A DNA stretch of 64,000 bases, taken from an uncultured Winogradskyella sp. (GTDB lineage: Bacteria > Bacteroidota > Bacteroidia > Flavobacteriales > Flavobacteriaceae). The position numbers and the translations under genes were made by a program. The stretch lies in assembly GCF_947498005.1 (NCBI RefSeq), contig NZ_CANMIW010000004.1:124001-188000 (forward strand). Direction: 5' to 3'. The notes below the pieces were generated by a model. The model was not told where the DNA came from. It did no database searches and worked only from the letters and a program-made list of their open reading frames with translations. Shown here in pieces: positions 45,606-53,501 of the stretch; positions within the stretch are counted from its first letter, which is position 1, and each line of letters starts with the position of its first letter.

Positions 45606-46655
45606 ATGAAAAAACTTTTAATTCTTACTATTTATTATTGTTTTATCACGTTCGGTTATAGTCAAGAACCTATTTATGTGCAGGCTTCAGAAATAGGCAA
45701 TGGTATAGGTTTTGATAGGTTGGGAGAGTCATTTGTATTGACGCCAGCTCATGTAGTAGACACTTCTATTGATGATATTGTATTAAGCGATAATCGTAAA
45801 TCAAATTCTCAAGCAACATTATTAGAAACATATACAAACGACATAGCCATTCTGCGTGTTAAAGAAAATAATCAGAAATCAAAATATCAAACACTAAAGT
45901 TGTCCAAAGTATATAAAGAAGCTATTGCTAATGCTAGCTCAGGCTTTGTGGCTTACTTAGATGGTTTAGGCATCGTTAATTATATTCATGTAAATATTAC
46001 CTCTAAGGATCAAAGTAGTTTTACGGTTACACCACAATCTAATAATCATACGTTCAAAAAGGGTATGAGTGGCAGCCCTTTTTATATTATGCACAATGGA
46101 GAAAAAACGCTTGCAGGTATGTTAATGTCTATTGAAGAAGGATCAGTTGATGGGTTTATATATCAATGGGATGATATTATCACAACAGTCTCTTCATTTA
46201 TTGAAGAAGATATTGAGAAGAAAGTAATTAAGCTGGGTGTAAAGATTAATGTTAAGGATTCAGAGGATTTATCAATTGTTAATCGCGTTAAGTCCACATT
46301 AAAAACTGTAAAAAATTATACACTACTTAACCGATTGCCTGATCCTAAGTTTATAAACAAACATCTAGAAGCAATAATTAATGGAAGTTTTTTTGATGAC
46401 ATGTCTGCCAAAATTCAAAATGGAACAGATCAATTGCTTTTAGGAAAGTTGTCAGTCTCCTATGATAGCAATGAGAAGAACATGCAACTTGTTTATATCA
46501 CTTTTGAAGGTGGCCTCTATTTAAGTGAGGATTCTAGCCTAATAAAATCGATTAGTATAAACACAAAAGGGTTAGGTTTTAAAAAAGCTTCTGCAAAAGA
46601 ACAAGCTATTAAATCAATATTAACTAAATTAAAAAATCAAATTTATGAAGATTAA
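45606..46655 (+). CDS. Exported trypsin-like serine protease
   Basis: About 349 residues from the ATG at 45606, chosen because it begins a signal peptide (KKLLILTIYYCFITFGYSQ). The chymotrypsin-fold triad is visible: His49 in VLTPAHVVD, Asp79 in NDIAILRV, and Ser157 in GMSGSPFYI. Residues about 215-349 are a separate domain of unknown fold (KTVKNYTLLNRLPDPKFINK). It likely acts in the periplasm or outside. It overlaps the next gene by 11 bp and heads a four-gene operon. Confidence 0.82.
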   Translation: MKKLLILTIYYCFITFGYSQEPIYVQASEIGNGIGFDRLGESFVLTPAHVVDTSIDDIVLSDNRKSNSQATLLETYTNDIAILRVKENNQKSKYQTLKLSKVYKEAIANASSGFVAYLDGLGIVNYIHVNITSKDQSSFTVTPQSNNHTFKKGMSGSPFYIMHNGEKTLAGMLMSIEEGSVDGFIYQWDDIITTVSSFIEEDIEKKVIKLGVKINVKDSEDLSIVNRVKSTLKTVKNYTLLNRLPDPKFINKHLEAIINGSFFDDMSAKIQNGTDQLLLGKLSVSYDSNEKNMQLVYITFEGGLYLSEDSSLIKSISINTKGLGFKKASAKEQAIKSILTKLKNQIYED

Positions 46656-47526
46656 AACGCTACTATTACTAATATCAATAGTATTTTCAATATCAAATAT
46701 ACAAGCTCAAGATTTTGATTCTAAACTCGAAAAATTAGCAGAAGACACAGCAAGTAAAATCACTGAAAATTCTAAAAAGAAAATTGCGGTTTGGGGCTTT
46801 TTTGAAGCTAACGGTAAACAAACCGCTTTAGGGAATTATATCACAGAGGATTTTTCAGTCTATATCACCAATTATGGAGATAATTTTGAGATTATTGACC
46901 GCAACCATTTAGATTTATTATTAAAAGAACATAAGTTAAATGCAGAGGGTTTTATAGATAACGATACAGCAAAGGAGATTGGTAAAATTACGGCGGCTGA
47001 TGCTATTATTACAGGGACGTATTCTATGGTAGGCGCAGATAAAGTTAAAGTTAGGGTAAAAGTCTTAGATACAGAAAGTGCATTACAATTTGCGGCTAAT
47101 ATGGGATTGCTGCCATTGAGTGATGATTTAAAAGATATAGCAAATACGAGTTATGATGCAGGTGGGACGAAAACTAAAGGAACAACAGGTAATTCTAGTA
47201 ATTGTGAGAGTGATAAAGGTAGTTTGTGTTTTCATAATACTACTAATGAAAAAATGATAGTTGCTGTTAGGTATTTTAAATATGCTGACCAAAAAAGAGG
47301 CACAAAAATATCGAAGACAATAATTATAGATGCAGGAAAAACTAAATGTGTTTATGAGTTATTTAATAAAGAAACGGAATATTATATCGTGAAATTTAAA
47401 ACATTTACTGACGATTTGGAAGGTGTTGAGGCTAGAATAATTCCGTCTATGTATATGAAATACTTAGAGGACAAAGGTGAAATAATGGTAGAAGCTTGTG
47501 CCGAAAAAACGTTTACTATTAAATAA
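46645..47526 (+). CDS. Exported FlgO/CsgG-like protein
   Basis: 293 residues, signal peptide ending NIQAQ. Residues about 45-165 resemble the FlgO/CsgG N-terminal fold: KKKIAVWGFFEANGKQTALG, NFEIIDRNHLDLLLKEHKLN, IGKITAADAIITGTYSMVGA, VKVRVKVLDTESA. The C-terminal 105 residues are a different, Cys-containing beta domain (CESDKGSLCFHN). Relatives are outer-membrane or periplasmic assembly factors. It overlaps the protease gene by 11 bp and the next gene by 1 bp, so the operon is tightly coupled. Confidence 0.75.
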   Translation: MKIKTLLLLISIVFSISNIQAQDFDSKLEKLAEDTASKITENSKKKIAVWGFFEANGKQTALGNYITEDFSVYITNYGDNFEIIDRNHLDLLLKEHKLNAEGFIDNDTAKEIGKITAADAIITGTYSMVGADKVKVRVKVLDTESALQFAANMGLLPLSDDLKDIANTSYDAGGTKTKGTTGNSSNCESDKGSLCFHNTTNEKMIVAVRYFKYADQKRGTKISKTIIIDAGKTKCVYELFNKETEYYIVKFKTFTDDLEGVEARIIPSMYMKYLEDKGEIMVEACAEKTFTIK

Positions 47527-48221
47527 TGAAAACGTTCTCAACCATAATATTATTTTTAGTTACTACTATCTTATTTGCTCAAACCTATCCAGATGAAAAA
47601 GGATTAGATGCTAATTGGGAACAATGGCAAGACAAAGTACCTGTAAGTGGTAATGTGCGTGTTGGATTAATGCTAGATCAAGAAGAAGAGGATTTTAATC
47701 CATCTTCATTTTATGTGTTGATACCAGAGACAGAAACGGTTAATCTTTGTGTAGAATTGAGCTCTAAAGATGGTCGTTATTCTGCTAATATCAACTATGA
47801 TATTTCTGAATTAAAATCAGGAATTCAAGAGTTTGTATTACCTACAAAATACAAATCAGAGCTTGAAGATTATAGCGCAAATGAAGTCGTTATATTATCG
47901 ACTTTAAGTGAGGATTGTGAAGGAGAGGTAGTGGCTTATTTAGTTAGCGGATGGCTCGAAACAGTTGAATCAAAGAGTGTATCAGTTTATGTGAATTCTA
48001 TGGTTCCTACTTCAGTAATTGTAGAAAAAAAGGATAATGATTTCCAAGAATTTAAATGCAACACAGTAGAGTTTCCGAAAGTAGCCTATAGTAAAAAATG
48101 TACTATTCCGCTAAAGGATTACAATTCAGCAAGTAAACTAATAATTAAAGAGCGAATAGGGCGTGGCAACCGAACTAATTTTATGAAGCATATAATGATT
48201 GTAAAACCTATTAAGCTTTGA
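47526..48221 (+). CDS. Exported beta-rich protein of unknown function
   Basis: 231 residues with a signal peptide (TIILFLVTTILFAQ). The rest is beta-rich with three Cys (VNLCVELSS, EDCEGEV, SKKCTIPL) and no known motif. Its start codon overlaps the previous stop by 1 bp and the next start overlaps its stop by 4 bp, so translation is coupled. Probably a periplasmic partner of the protease and FlgO-like proteins. Confidence 0.7.
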   Translation: MKTFSTIILFLVTTILFAQTYPDEKGLDANWEQWQDKVPVSGNVRVGLMLDQEEEDFNPSSFYVLIPETETVNLCVELSSKDGRYSANINYDISELKSGIQEFVLPTKYKSELEDYSANEVVILSTLSEDCEGEVVAYLVSGWLETVESKSVSVYVNSMVPTSVIVEKKDNDFQEFKCNTVEFPKVAYSKKCTIPLKDYNSASKLIIKERIGRGNRTNFMKHIMIVKPIKL

Positions 48222-49105
48222 GTAAAAAAAAGAAAAACAAGCGTCGTGTTTTGAAATGGATATTAATGGTGCTAATTTTTGTGCTTCCAATTAGTTTAAT
48301 CATTTTATTAAGTATTCCTATTGCTACCACATTTAATCTATCAGTAAATACTGAACTATTAGAATATGAAGTTACAGATCAAGTAAATTCAGAATTACCA
48401 ATTAAACATGCTGTAATGTATAATAGCGATACTGATAGTATTGGAGTTTTTTACGGCACTTTTAAACTTGCTGTTGGTTCTACTGTGAATATTCAGCGTA
48501 TTGGGTTTGGACCAATGTCAATTCGGATAGAAGGAAAAAATGGACAAAGTGCTGGTAATTTTAAATATTTGTCTGATGAACAAAGCTCAAAACCCTCGTC
48601 AGATTATATAGAGTTTGTGTATGATAATATTGAAAACAATGTATTAGAAGGTGTAAGTTACATTGTACCTATTACAGGTAATGTTGAGTTAGGTAGGAAT
48701 GTGTCGTTTGAAACATTGAGTAGTCCTACAGCCTTGTTAAGAAATGGTAGTGTAGTAGTAATTGGAAAATCACTTTTAAGTAATGACTATTATAAATCGG
48801 CAACCCATGAATTAAATATTGGTGATGAGTTTAGAATTATTGAGCCTCAAAGTAAAGCGTATGGTTTTGCGACAGTTAATGAAAATGTAGGAATGACTGT
48901 AGCGTACAAAGTAATAGGAAAGGAAGGACGTATTTTAACTCCAGGACCAAGAGATGAAAACTCTGGTTATCCTATAGCTTTAAGTTACCTCAGCAAGATA
49001 GAAAACGACTCTTTTTTTAAGGGTATATCTTTATGTATTGCGTTTTTAATTTCGTTGGCATCTTTGATACCTTTTATAGCAGGGTTTTATGGCTATAAGA
49101 ATTGA
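48218..49105 (+). CDS. Membrane protein with large external domain, two transmembrane helices
   Basis: 295 residues starting at a TTG that overlaps the previous stop (TTGA). The N-terminus is very basic (SKKKKNKRRVLKWI), then a helix at about 15-38, a 215-residue beta-rich domain, and a second helix near 268-292 (CIAFLISLASLIPFIAGF). With two helices and the basic start inside, the middle domain should face the periplasm, like the rest of the operon's products. Function unknown. Confidence 0.7.
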   Translation: MSKKKKNKRRVLKWILMVLIFVLPISLIILLSIPIATTFNLSVNTELLEYEVTDQVNSELPIKHAVMYNSDTDSIGVFYGTFKLAVGSTVNIQRIGFGPMSIRIEGKNGQSAGNFKYLSDEQSSKPSSDYIEFVYDNIENNVLEGVSYIVPITGNVELGRNVSFETLSSPTALLRNGSVVVIGKSLLSNDYYKSATHELNIGDEFRIIEPQSKAYGFATVNENVGMTVAYKVIGKEGRILTPGPRDENSGYPIALSYLSKIENDSFFKGISLCIAFLISLASLIPFIAGFYGYKN

Positions 49106-49249
49106 AATGTTTTAAACTATCTGATAATTAATTAAAAATTTTTAAAATATTAATTACTATAATAGGTAGCTAAATGAGATTAATATCATCTAAATTTTGA
49201 TGGTCTTTAAATCCTATTGTTTTAAGATGTGGTTAATCATGGTAATATT

Positions 49250-49924
49250 CTAATTGCAAATATGTGTGTCAATCATATATTGTGTTATGGGTTTAAGTGA
49301 TTTACCTGTTTCAGGATGTAAGCCTAAAGCGGTAAAATATTCTATTTCTTTTTCTGCGTTTTTTCCATACCAAAGAATCACATCTCCATTTTTCTTAAAA
49401 AAAACATCTTCACATTTTGGTACAATTTTTTCAAAAAAGTCTATTCGATCTTGCTTATAGATTTTTAATTTATTGACTTCATAGGTTTTTAAATCAAAAT
49501 TAACTTCAACATACCGTGTGCCTTCCCATATCATCCAACGTTGTCTATTTGTATATTGATAAATAGAAACTATTAAAAGCGTAATTACTAAACATGCAAT
49601 AATTATTTTGTAATGAGCAGTTGATTTGTTTGATACACTTTTATCATTAGAATTTGGGTCTTGGTTTTTATGCGAGAACTCTAAAAAATCGTTATAACCT
49701 AAATAATGACTTAAAGAATTTTTTGCATGATCTTTCAGAGTAATTGAAGTTTCAGGATCAAGTTTAATCGAATTAAATTTTATTCTCAAAATCTTTGCAC
49801 CATAAGGCTCTTTACTATCTTCTAAAATAAAGTCTGACAGTTTCTGAGCTCTGGGAGCTACGCTATCCGTGTTAATTTCTTCTTTCGCTTTTTCAAATGC
49901 TTTTATGAGTAATTTATTATTCAT
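49250..49924 (-). CDS. Single-pass membrane protein with a recurrent Flavobacteria N-terminal domain
   Basis: 224 residues. Residues 1-85 form a helical cytoplasmic domain (KAFEKAKEEINTDSVAPRAQ, KLSDFILEDSKEPYGAKILR, NSLSHYLGYNDFLEFS) that I recognise from general knowledge as a recurring N-terminal module fused to diverse partners. One transmembrane helix at about 105-123 (IIIACLVITLLIVSIYQY) and a 100-residue external domain (WEGTRYVEVNFDLKTYEV) follow. It is the only minus-strand gene in the island and stands alone. Function unknown. Confidence 0.65.
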   Translation of the reverse strand: MNNKLLIKAFEKAKEEINTDSVAPRAQKLSDFILEDSKEPYGAKILRIKFNSIKLDPETSITLKDHAKNSLSHYLGYNDFLEFSHKNQDPNSNDKSVSNKSTAHYKIIIACLVITLLIVSIYQYTNRQRWMIWEGTRYVEVNFDLKTYEVNKLKIYKQDRIDFFEKIVPKCEDVFFKKNGDVILWYGKNAEKEIEYFTALGLHPETGKSLKPITQYMIDTHICN

Positions 49925-49963
49925 TTAGTTGGTATTATTCATTTTAAAATACTAAATTTTTTG

Positions 49964-50249
49964 TGGAAAACGCATGGAATTTCTTTTCCAAATAGTTTCC
50001 AGTTTATTTCCATTAGTTCCAATACATAAGCCTTTCATTTGACATAGAATTGATAATTGTCTCACTCGCAATGAGACTTGCGAATTTCAATTCTATAATG
50101 AAGTTATAAAGTAAATAGCTGCAATATTCGGGAAGGTAGAGCAGGTTTTACTTCACGACTTCATACTTCCCATAACCGAGGTTACTACCTCAAAATTAGT
50201 CTGTGTTGCTGAGCAACAAATCATCTGAGAATTTCTCGGACAGCAACAC
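49964..50249 (+). ncRNA. Dense cluster of inverted repeats, candidate structured RNA or leader
   Basis: No ORF, but many stems: TGGAAAA/TTTTCCA (49964-49990); ATAGAATTGA/TCAATTCTAT (50044-50053 with 50087-50096), enclosing two mutually exclusive hairpins, GTCTCA/TGAGAC (50059/50072) and TCGCAA/TTGCGA (50066/50078); GAGGT/ACCTC (50178-50191); and GTGTTGCTG/CAGCAACAC (50203-50211 with 50241-50249) enclosing CTGAGA/TCTCGG (50225/50234). An alternative pairing TGTTGCT/AGCAACA (50204/50212) competes with the outer stem. The element ends 27 bp before a small lipoprotein gene. Strand is assumed from that gene. RNA status is inference. Confidence 0.5.
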
Positions 50250-50276
50250 TATTGTTCAATTTTAACACAATACAAA

Positions 50277-50435
50277 ATGAAAAAAATATATGTAATATTG
50301 TTTACGGTTTTCCTCAATTCAGTTTTTTTATCCTGTAATCCAGAAAGTTTAAATGAAGATAATACGCCTCAGTTATGCTGTGGTGAAAATGGAGAGATTC
50401 CGCCTCCACCTCCAGAAGATGTTGATGGTAAATAA
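50277..50435 (+). CDS. Small lipoprotein (52 aa) heading the two-component operon
   Basis: Starts at ATG 50277 and stops at 50433-50435. It has a short lipoprotein signal (KKIYVILFTVFLNSVFLSC, lipobox FLSC, Cys20). The mature part is about 32 residues, acidic, with a Cys-Cys pair (QLCCGENGE) and a proline run (IPPPPPEDVDGK). It is 24 bp upstream of the sensor kinase, which suggests joint expression and perhaps a role as the kinase's ligand or sensor accessory. No family is recognised. Confidence 0.65.
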   Translation: MKKIYVILFTVFLNSVFLSCNPESLNEDNTPQLCCGENGEIPPPPPEDVDGK

Positions 50436-50459
50436 AAATTAAGTTCTTATTTTAGGGGA

Positions 50460-52127
50460 ATGAAATCAAACAAGGGTTCATTCCTCTTTTTTTATTTAGT
50501 CTTTAGCATATATTCATTTGTTTGCAACCAGACCGTGTCTGCTCAGCAACTAAAAGATAGTCTACCGTATTATTCTAAAATGGCTTTAAAGCCTCAAAAC
50601 TCTGCTGACTTAGATAACGCATATACATTTTTTATAAAGCATTATGAAAACTCAACAGAGCAAAATAGATTATCGTTTATCTTAAATGACTTATATTATA
50701 TATCTAGTATACATTTTAAAAAAGGCGCCTATACAGCCAGCGAAAATTCAGCTTTAAAAGCCATAAAGTTGTTAGATGGTAATTTAGATTATGGCAAGAA
50801 TAACCAACTGAGAAAAAGTTTTTACACTCTGCTTGGTATGATCTATCATGAGGAAAGAAATACTTCTAAGTCATTAGAACTTTTTGATAGAGTTCTTGAA
50901 ATAACAAATAATGCAAAAGATAGTGCCATTGTTTATAATAATATCTCCAACCTTTATAAAGAAGACAATGATTTATATAAAGCTAAGGATCAATTACTAA
51001 AAGCATATGAGATCTCACCTAGACTTACAGATACGCTTACTGTAGCTCGTATTGTTGATAATTTAGGATTTATTTATTCATTATTAGACAATAGATCTAA
51101 AGGTTTAGTCTTAATGAAATCAGCTTTAGAATTAAGACAAGCTAAAAAAGATACTTCATCACTCTACACGAGCTATGCACATTTAGCACAATATTACTAT
51201 GCTGTTGATAGCGTAAAGCAATCCGAAAATCATGCGATAAAAGCACAAGAGTTTGCAGATTATATCAATTCACCTATTTACAAGCATGATGCTTTAGGTA
51301 TGCTTACTAAATTGAGTTCAGACTACAATGCAAGAGCATATAAAACGATTAATGATAGTATAACAAATGCAGATAAGGAACGTGCAAGCAAAGATGCTTT
51401 TTTAAAATATGATAATTCAGAATTTAAAAGAAAGGCTTTAGAAAGTCAGTTAAAAGAGGAGCAACAGAAAACGAGAACTATCATTGCCGTTATTGCAGGT
51501 GCTTTTATTACGTTATTATCAATCTTTATATATTTCTTATTAAAATCTAAGCATAGAAAGGAAAAAATACAACAAGTGTATGACACTGAATCAAGAATTT
51601 CTAAGCAAATACACGATGAGGTTGCCAACGATGTATTTCAGTTTATGACAAAACTAGAAAGTGAACCACTAAGTAATAGTCATCTCATAGATGATTTACA
51701 AGATATATACAGTAAAACAAGAGACATTTCAAAAGAACATGGTTATACGGAAGGCGATGATCTATTTGAAGACGTTATTAAAGATTTAGTGTTAAGTTTT
51801 AGTAATGCTTCTACAAGTGTATTAGCCAAAGGTAATGCTGATATTGATTGGGAATCATTTTCTAAAATGAAAAGAACTACCATCTATAAAGTGTTGCAAG
51901 AACTATTAATAAACATGAAAAAGCATAGCCAAGCTTCCATAGCGGTTTTTACGTTTAAAAATGAAGGAAAGAAAACCATTATAACCTATTCAGATAATGG
52001 TGTTGGTTGTGACTTAAATAAAAGTACAGGATTGCAAAATGTGGAAAACCGTATTGAATCTCTAAACGGAACAATTACTTTTGATACAGAACCTCATAAA
52101 GGATTTAAAACCCAAATTATTATTTAG
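50460..52127 (+). CDS. TPR-containing sensor histidine kinase
   Basis: 555 residues. The signal peptide ends TVSAQ, then about six tetratricopeptide repeats (residues 60-280; IVYNNISNLYKEDNDLYKAK, IVDNLGFIYSLLDNRSKGLV). The transmembrane helix is at about 341-362. The cytoplasmic part has a histidine-box-like ISKQIHDEVANDVFQF with His385, and an HATPase domain with NMKKHSQAS, YSDNGVGCDLNKSTGLQNV and the final NRIESLNGTI. The layout resembles NarX/DesK-type kinases. Translation of the response regulator follows after 2 bp. Confidence 0.92.
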   Translation: MKSNKGSFLFFYLVFSIYSFVCNQTVSAQQLKDSLPYYSKMALKPQNSADLDNAYTFFIKHYENSTEQNRLSFILNDLYYISSIHFKKGAYTASENSALKAIKLLDGNLDYGKNNQLRKSFYTLLGMIYHEERNTSKSLELFDRVLEITNNAKDSAIVYNNISNLYKEDNDLYKAKDQLLKAYEISPRLTDTLTVARIVDNLGFIYSLLDNRSKGLVLMKSALELRQAKKDTSSLYTSYAHLAQYYYAVDSVKQSENHAIKAQEFADYINSPIYKHDALGMLTKLSSDYNARAYKTINDSITNADKERASKDAFLKYDNSEFKRKALESQLKEEQQKTRTIIAVIAGAFITLLSIFIYFLLKSKHRKEKIQQVYDTESRISKQIHDEVANDVFQFMTKLESEPLSNSHLIDDLQDIYSKTRDISKEHGYTEGDDLFEDVIKDLVLSFSNASTSVLAKGNADIDWESFSKMKRTTIYKVLQELLINMKKHSQASIAVFTFKNEGKKTIITYSDNGVGCDLNKSTGLQNVENRIESLNGTITFDTEPHKGFKTQIII

Positions 52128-52129
52128 TC

Positions 52130-52795
52130 ATGTTTAAGAAAGTTTTAATTGTAGATGATCATGATGCTATTACTAAAAGCGTTCAGCAAGTACTAGCACA
52201 CTGTAAGGTTAAAACTGTAGACGTAGTACAGTACTGTGATGATGCCTTTTTAAAAGTGAAACGTGCAGCACTAGACCAACAAGACTATGATTTAGTGATT
52301 ACAGATTTATCCTTTAAAAAAGACCATCGTAATGCTAATTTTGAATCTGGAGAAGCCTTAATTGCTGCGTTACGCAAAGATTTTACTGAATTGCCAATAA
52401 TCGTTTATTCAATGAAAGATCAATTACAAAAAGTTAGATCTTTAGTTAATCAATTTGGTGTTAATGCATATGTGTGTAAGGATAGGAAGGGGTCAATTCA
52501 ATTGGAAGAAGCTATAAAGACAGTGGCACAACAGCATCGTTATTTATCTCCGCAGGTGGAGCAAGCCGTTAGCCCAAAAAACGAATTAGAAATTTACGAC
52601 TATGATATTCAATTGCTAAAACTGTTGTCTAATGGATTATCTCAAGAAGAAATTAGTCATAGTTTTAAAACTAATGCTATTAGTCCAAATAGTTTAAGTA
52701 CTATAGAGAAACGATTAAATAAACTTCGTATTCAATTCAAGGCTAATAATGCCATACACTTAGTGGCAACGGTAAAAGATTTAGGTTTAATTTAA
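52130..52795 (+). CDS. Response regulator with helix-turn-helix output domain
   Basis: 221 residues. Receiver domain with acidic D9/D10, phospho-acceptor D59 in LVITDLSF, Thr/Ser near 96-98 (IIVYSMKD) and a conserved Lys in AYVCKDRKG. The C-terminal 65 residues are a NarL/FixJ-like helix-turn-helix (LLKLLSNGLSQEEISHSFKT, STIEKRLNKLRIQF). It is the cognate of the kinase just upstream. Palindromes TTACGG-N4-CCGTAA at 52809 and 53464 are possible binding sites. Confidence 0.92.
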   Translation: MFKKVLIVDDHDAITKSVQQVLAHCKVKTVDVVQYCDDAFLKVKRAALDQQDYDLVITDLSFKKDHRNANFESGEALIAALRKDFTELPIIVYSMKDQLQKVRSLVNQFGVNAYVCKDRKGSIQLEEAIKTVAQQHRYLSPQVEQAVSPKNELEIYDYDIQLLKLLSNGLSQEEISHSFKTNAISPNSLSTIEKRLNKLRIQFKANNAIHLVATVKDLGLI

Positions 52796-52808
52796 AAAAG
52801 ATAGTCTT

Positions 52809-52824
52809 TTACGGATTGCCGTAA
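52809..52824. promoter_or_regulatory. Palindrome TTACGG-ATTG-CCGTAA after the response-regulator gene
   Basis: TTACGGATTGCCGTAA, 6-bp arms around a 4-bp spacer (extending to 8 bp with flanking T/A pairs). It is 13 bp after the response-regulator stop and upstream of the lipoprotein gene at 53069. The same arms recur at 53464. It is not a terminator, because A, not T, follows. A role as regulator-binding site is inference. Confidence 0.45.
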
Positions 52825-52915
52825 AAAATATTATTGCGTTGTTTTTAAGTTTGAAAGATTTCTACTTTTAGGGGATGTAAGGGAAATTGTTCTATCGTAG
52901 AAATTAAAATAATTG

Positions 52916-52948
52916 AAGAGGTATTCTTAATTGAATACCTCTTTTTTT
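52916..52948 (+). terminator. Intrinsic terminator of the two-component operon
   Basis: Perfect 11-bp stem AAGAGGTATTC / GAATACCTCTT around TTAATT, with T tail of seven. It is about 120 bp after the response-regulator stop and separates it from the gene at 53069. Confidence 0.85.
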
Positions 52949-53068
52949 GTGCATTAAGGTTTTCCGTAAGGAAGTCTTTTGTTTTGGTTTTAAGTTCGCG
53001 ATGGAAAGTCGGAATAAGCCGAAAACAGACTTAAAGCAGAAGTAGGCAAACAATAAATGTTTTATTAA

Positions 53069-53431
53069 ATGAAAAGATTATCTATGTTATTAATTGTGGT
53101 TTCAATGTGCTTTACAAGTTGTGCTGCGCACTATGGATTACCTCAAAATTACAACCAGAATACTACAGAAGTGGTGTTGACAGAAAATAACTTTAAGGTT
53201 GTAAATATTGCTAAAGGAGAAGCCTCAGCGACCTATATTTTTGGTATCGGTGGATTAGCTAAAAACGGCTTAGTTGCAGAAGCAAAAGCTAAAATGCTAC
53301 AATCAGCTGGGATGGAAGGTGCATCAAGAACTGTGATTAATGAATTGGTAGAAGTAAAGACTAGCGGGTTTTTATTTTTCTTTAATAAATATAAAGTAAT
53401 TGTCTCGGGTCAAATAATTGAGTTTCTATAA
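53069..53431 (+). CDS. Lipoprotein, DUF6567-like
   Basis: 120 residues with a lipoprotein signal, lipobox FTSC (Cys18). The mature part contains LTENNFKVVNIAKGEASATYIF, GIGGLAKNGLVAEAKAKMLQS and a final VSGQIIEFL, which I associate with the DUF6567 family (from memory, unverified). It probably sits at the outer membrane. Function unknown. It has its own upstream region and a terminator hairpin at 53462, so is likely a separate unit inside the same regulatory neighbourhood. Confidence 0.65.
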   Translation: MKRLSMLLIVVSMCFTSCAAHYGLPQNYNQNTTEVVLTENNFKVVNIAKGEASATYIFGIGGLAKNGLVAEAKAKMLQSAGMEGASRTVINELVEVKTSGFLFFFNKYKVIVSGQIIEFL

Positions 53432-53461
53432 TATTTGCTATTAATTAGATGCTTTGCAGAG

Positions 53462-53492
53462 CCTTACGGAAATCCGTAAGGTTTTGTTTTTT
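53462..53492 (+). terminator. Terminator-like palindrome CCTTACGGA-AA-TCCGTAAGG with T-rich tail
   Basis: Nine-base perfect arms with a 2-nt centre at 53462-53481 (so an effective 6-nt loop), followed by a T-rich tail (GTTTTGTTTTTT is split by a G). It is 30 bp after the 53069 gene stop. Its TTACGG/CCGTAA arms repeat those at 52809. It also lies just before the TerB-like gene, so it could be terminator, operator or both. Confidence 0.6.
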
Positions 53493-53501
53493 AATGGATT
53501 T

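Noticed and set aside
52807..52826. Hairpin TTTTACGG/CCGTAAAA as a terminator of the response-regulator gene
   Set aside because: It is followed by A rather than T on the coding strand, and a much better terminator lies at 52916-52948.
53454..53501. TTG start for the TerB-like gene
   Set aside because: This start precedes and spans the terminator-like palindrome at 53462-53481. ATGs at 53502 and 53535 are better placed.
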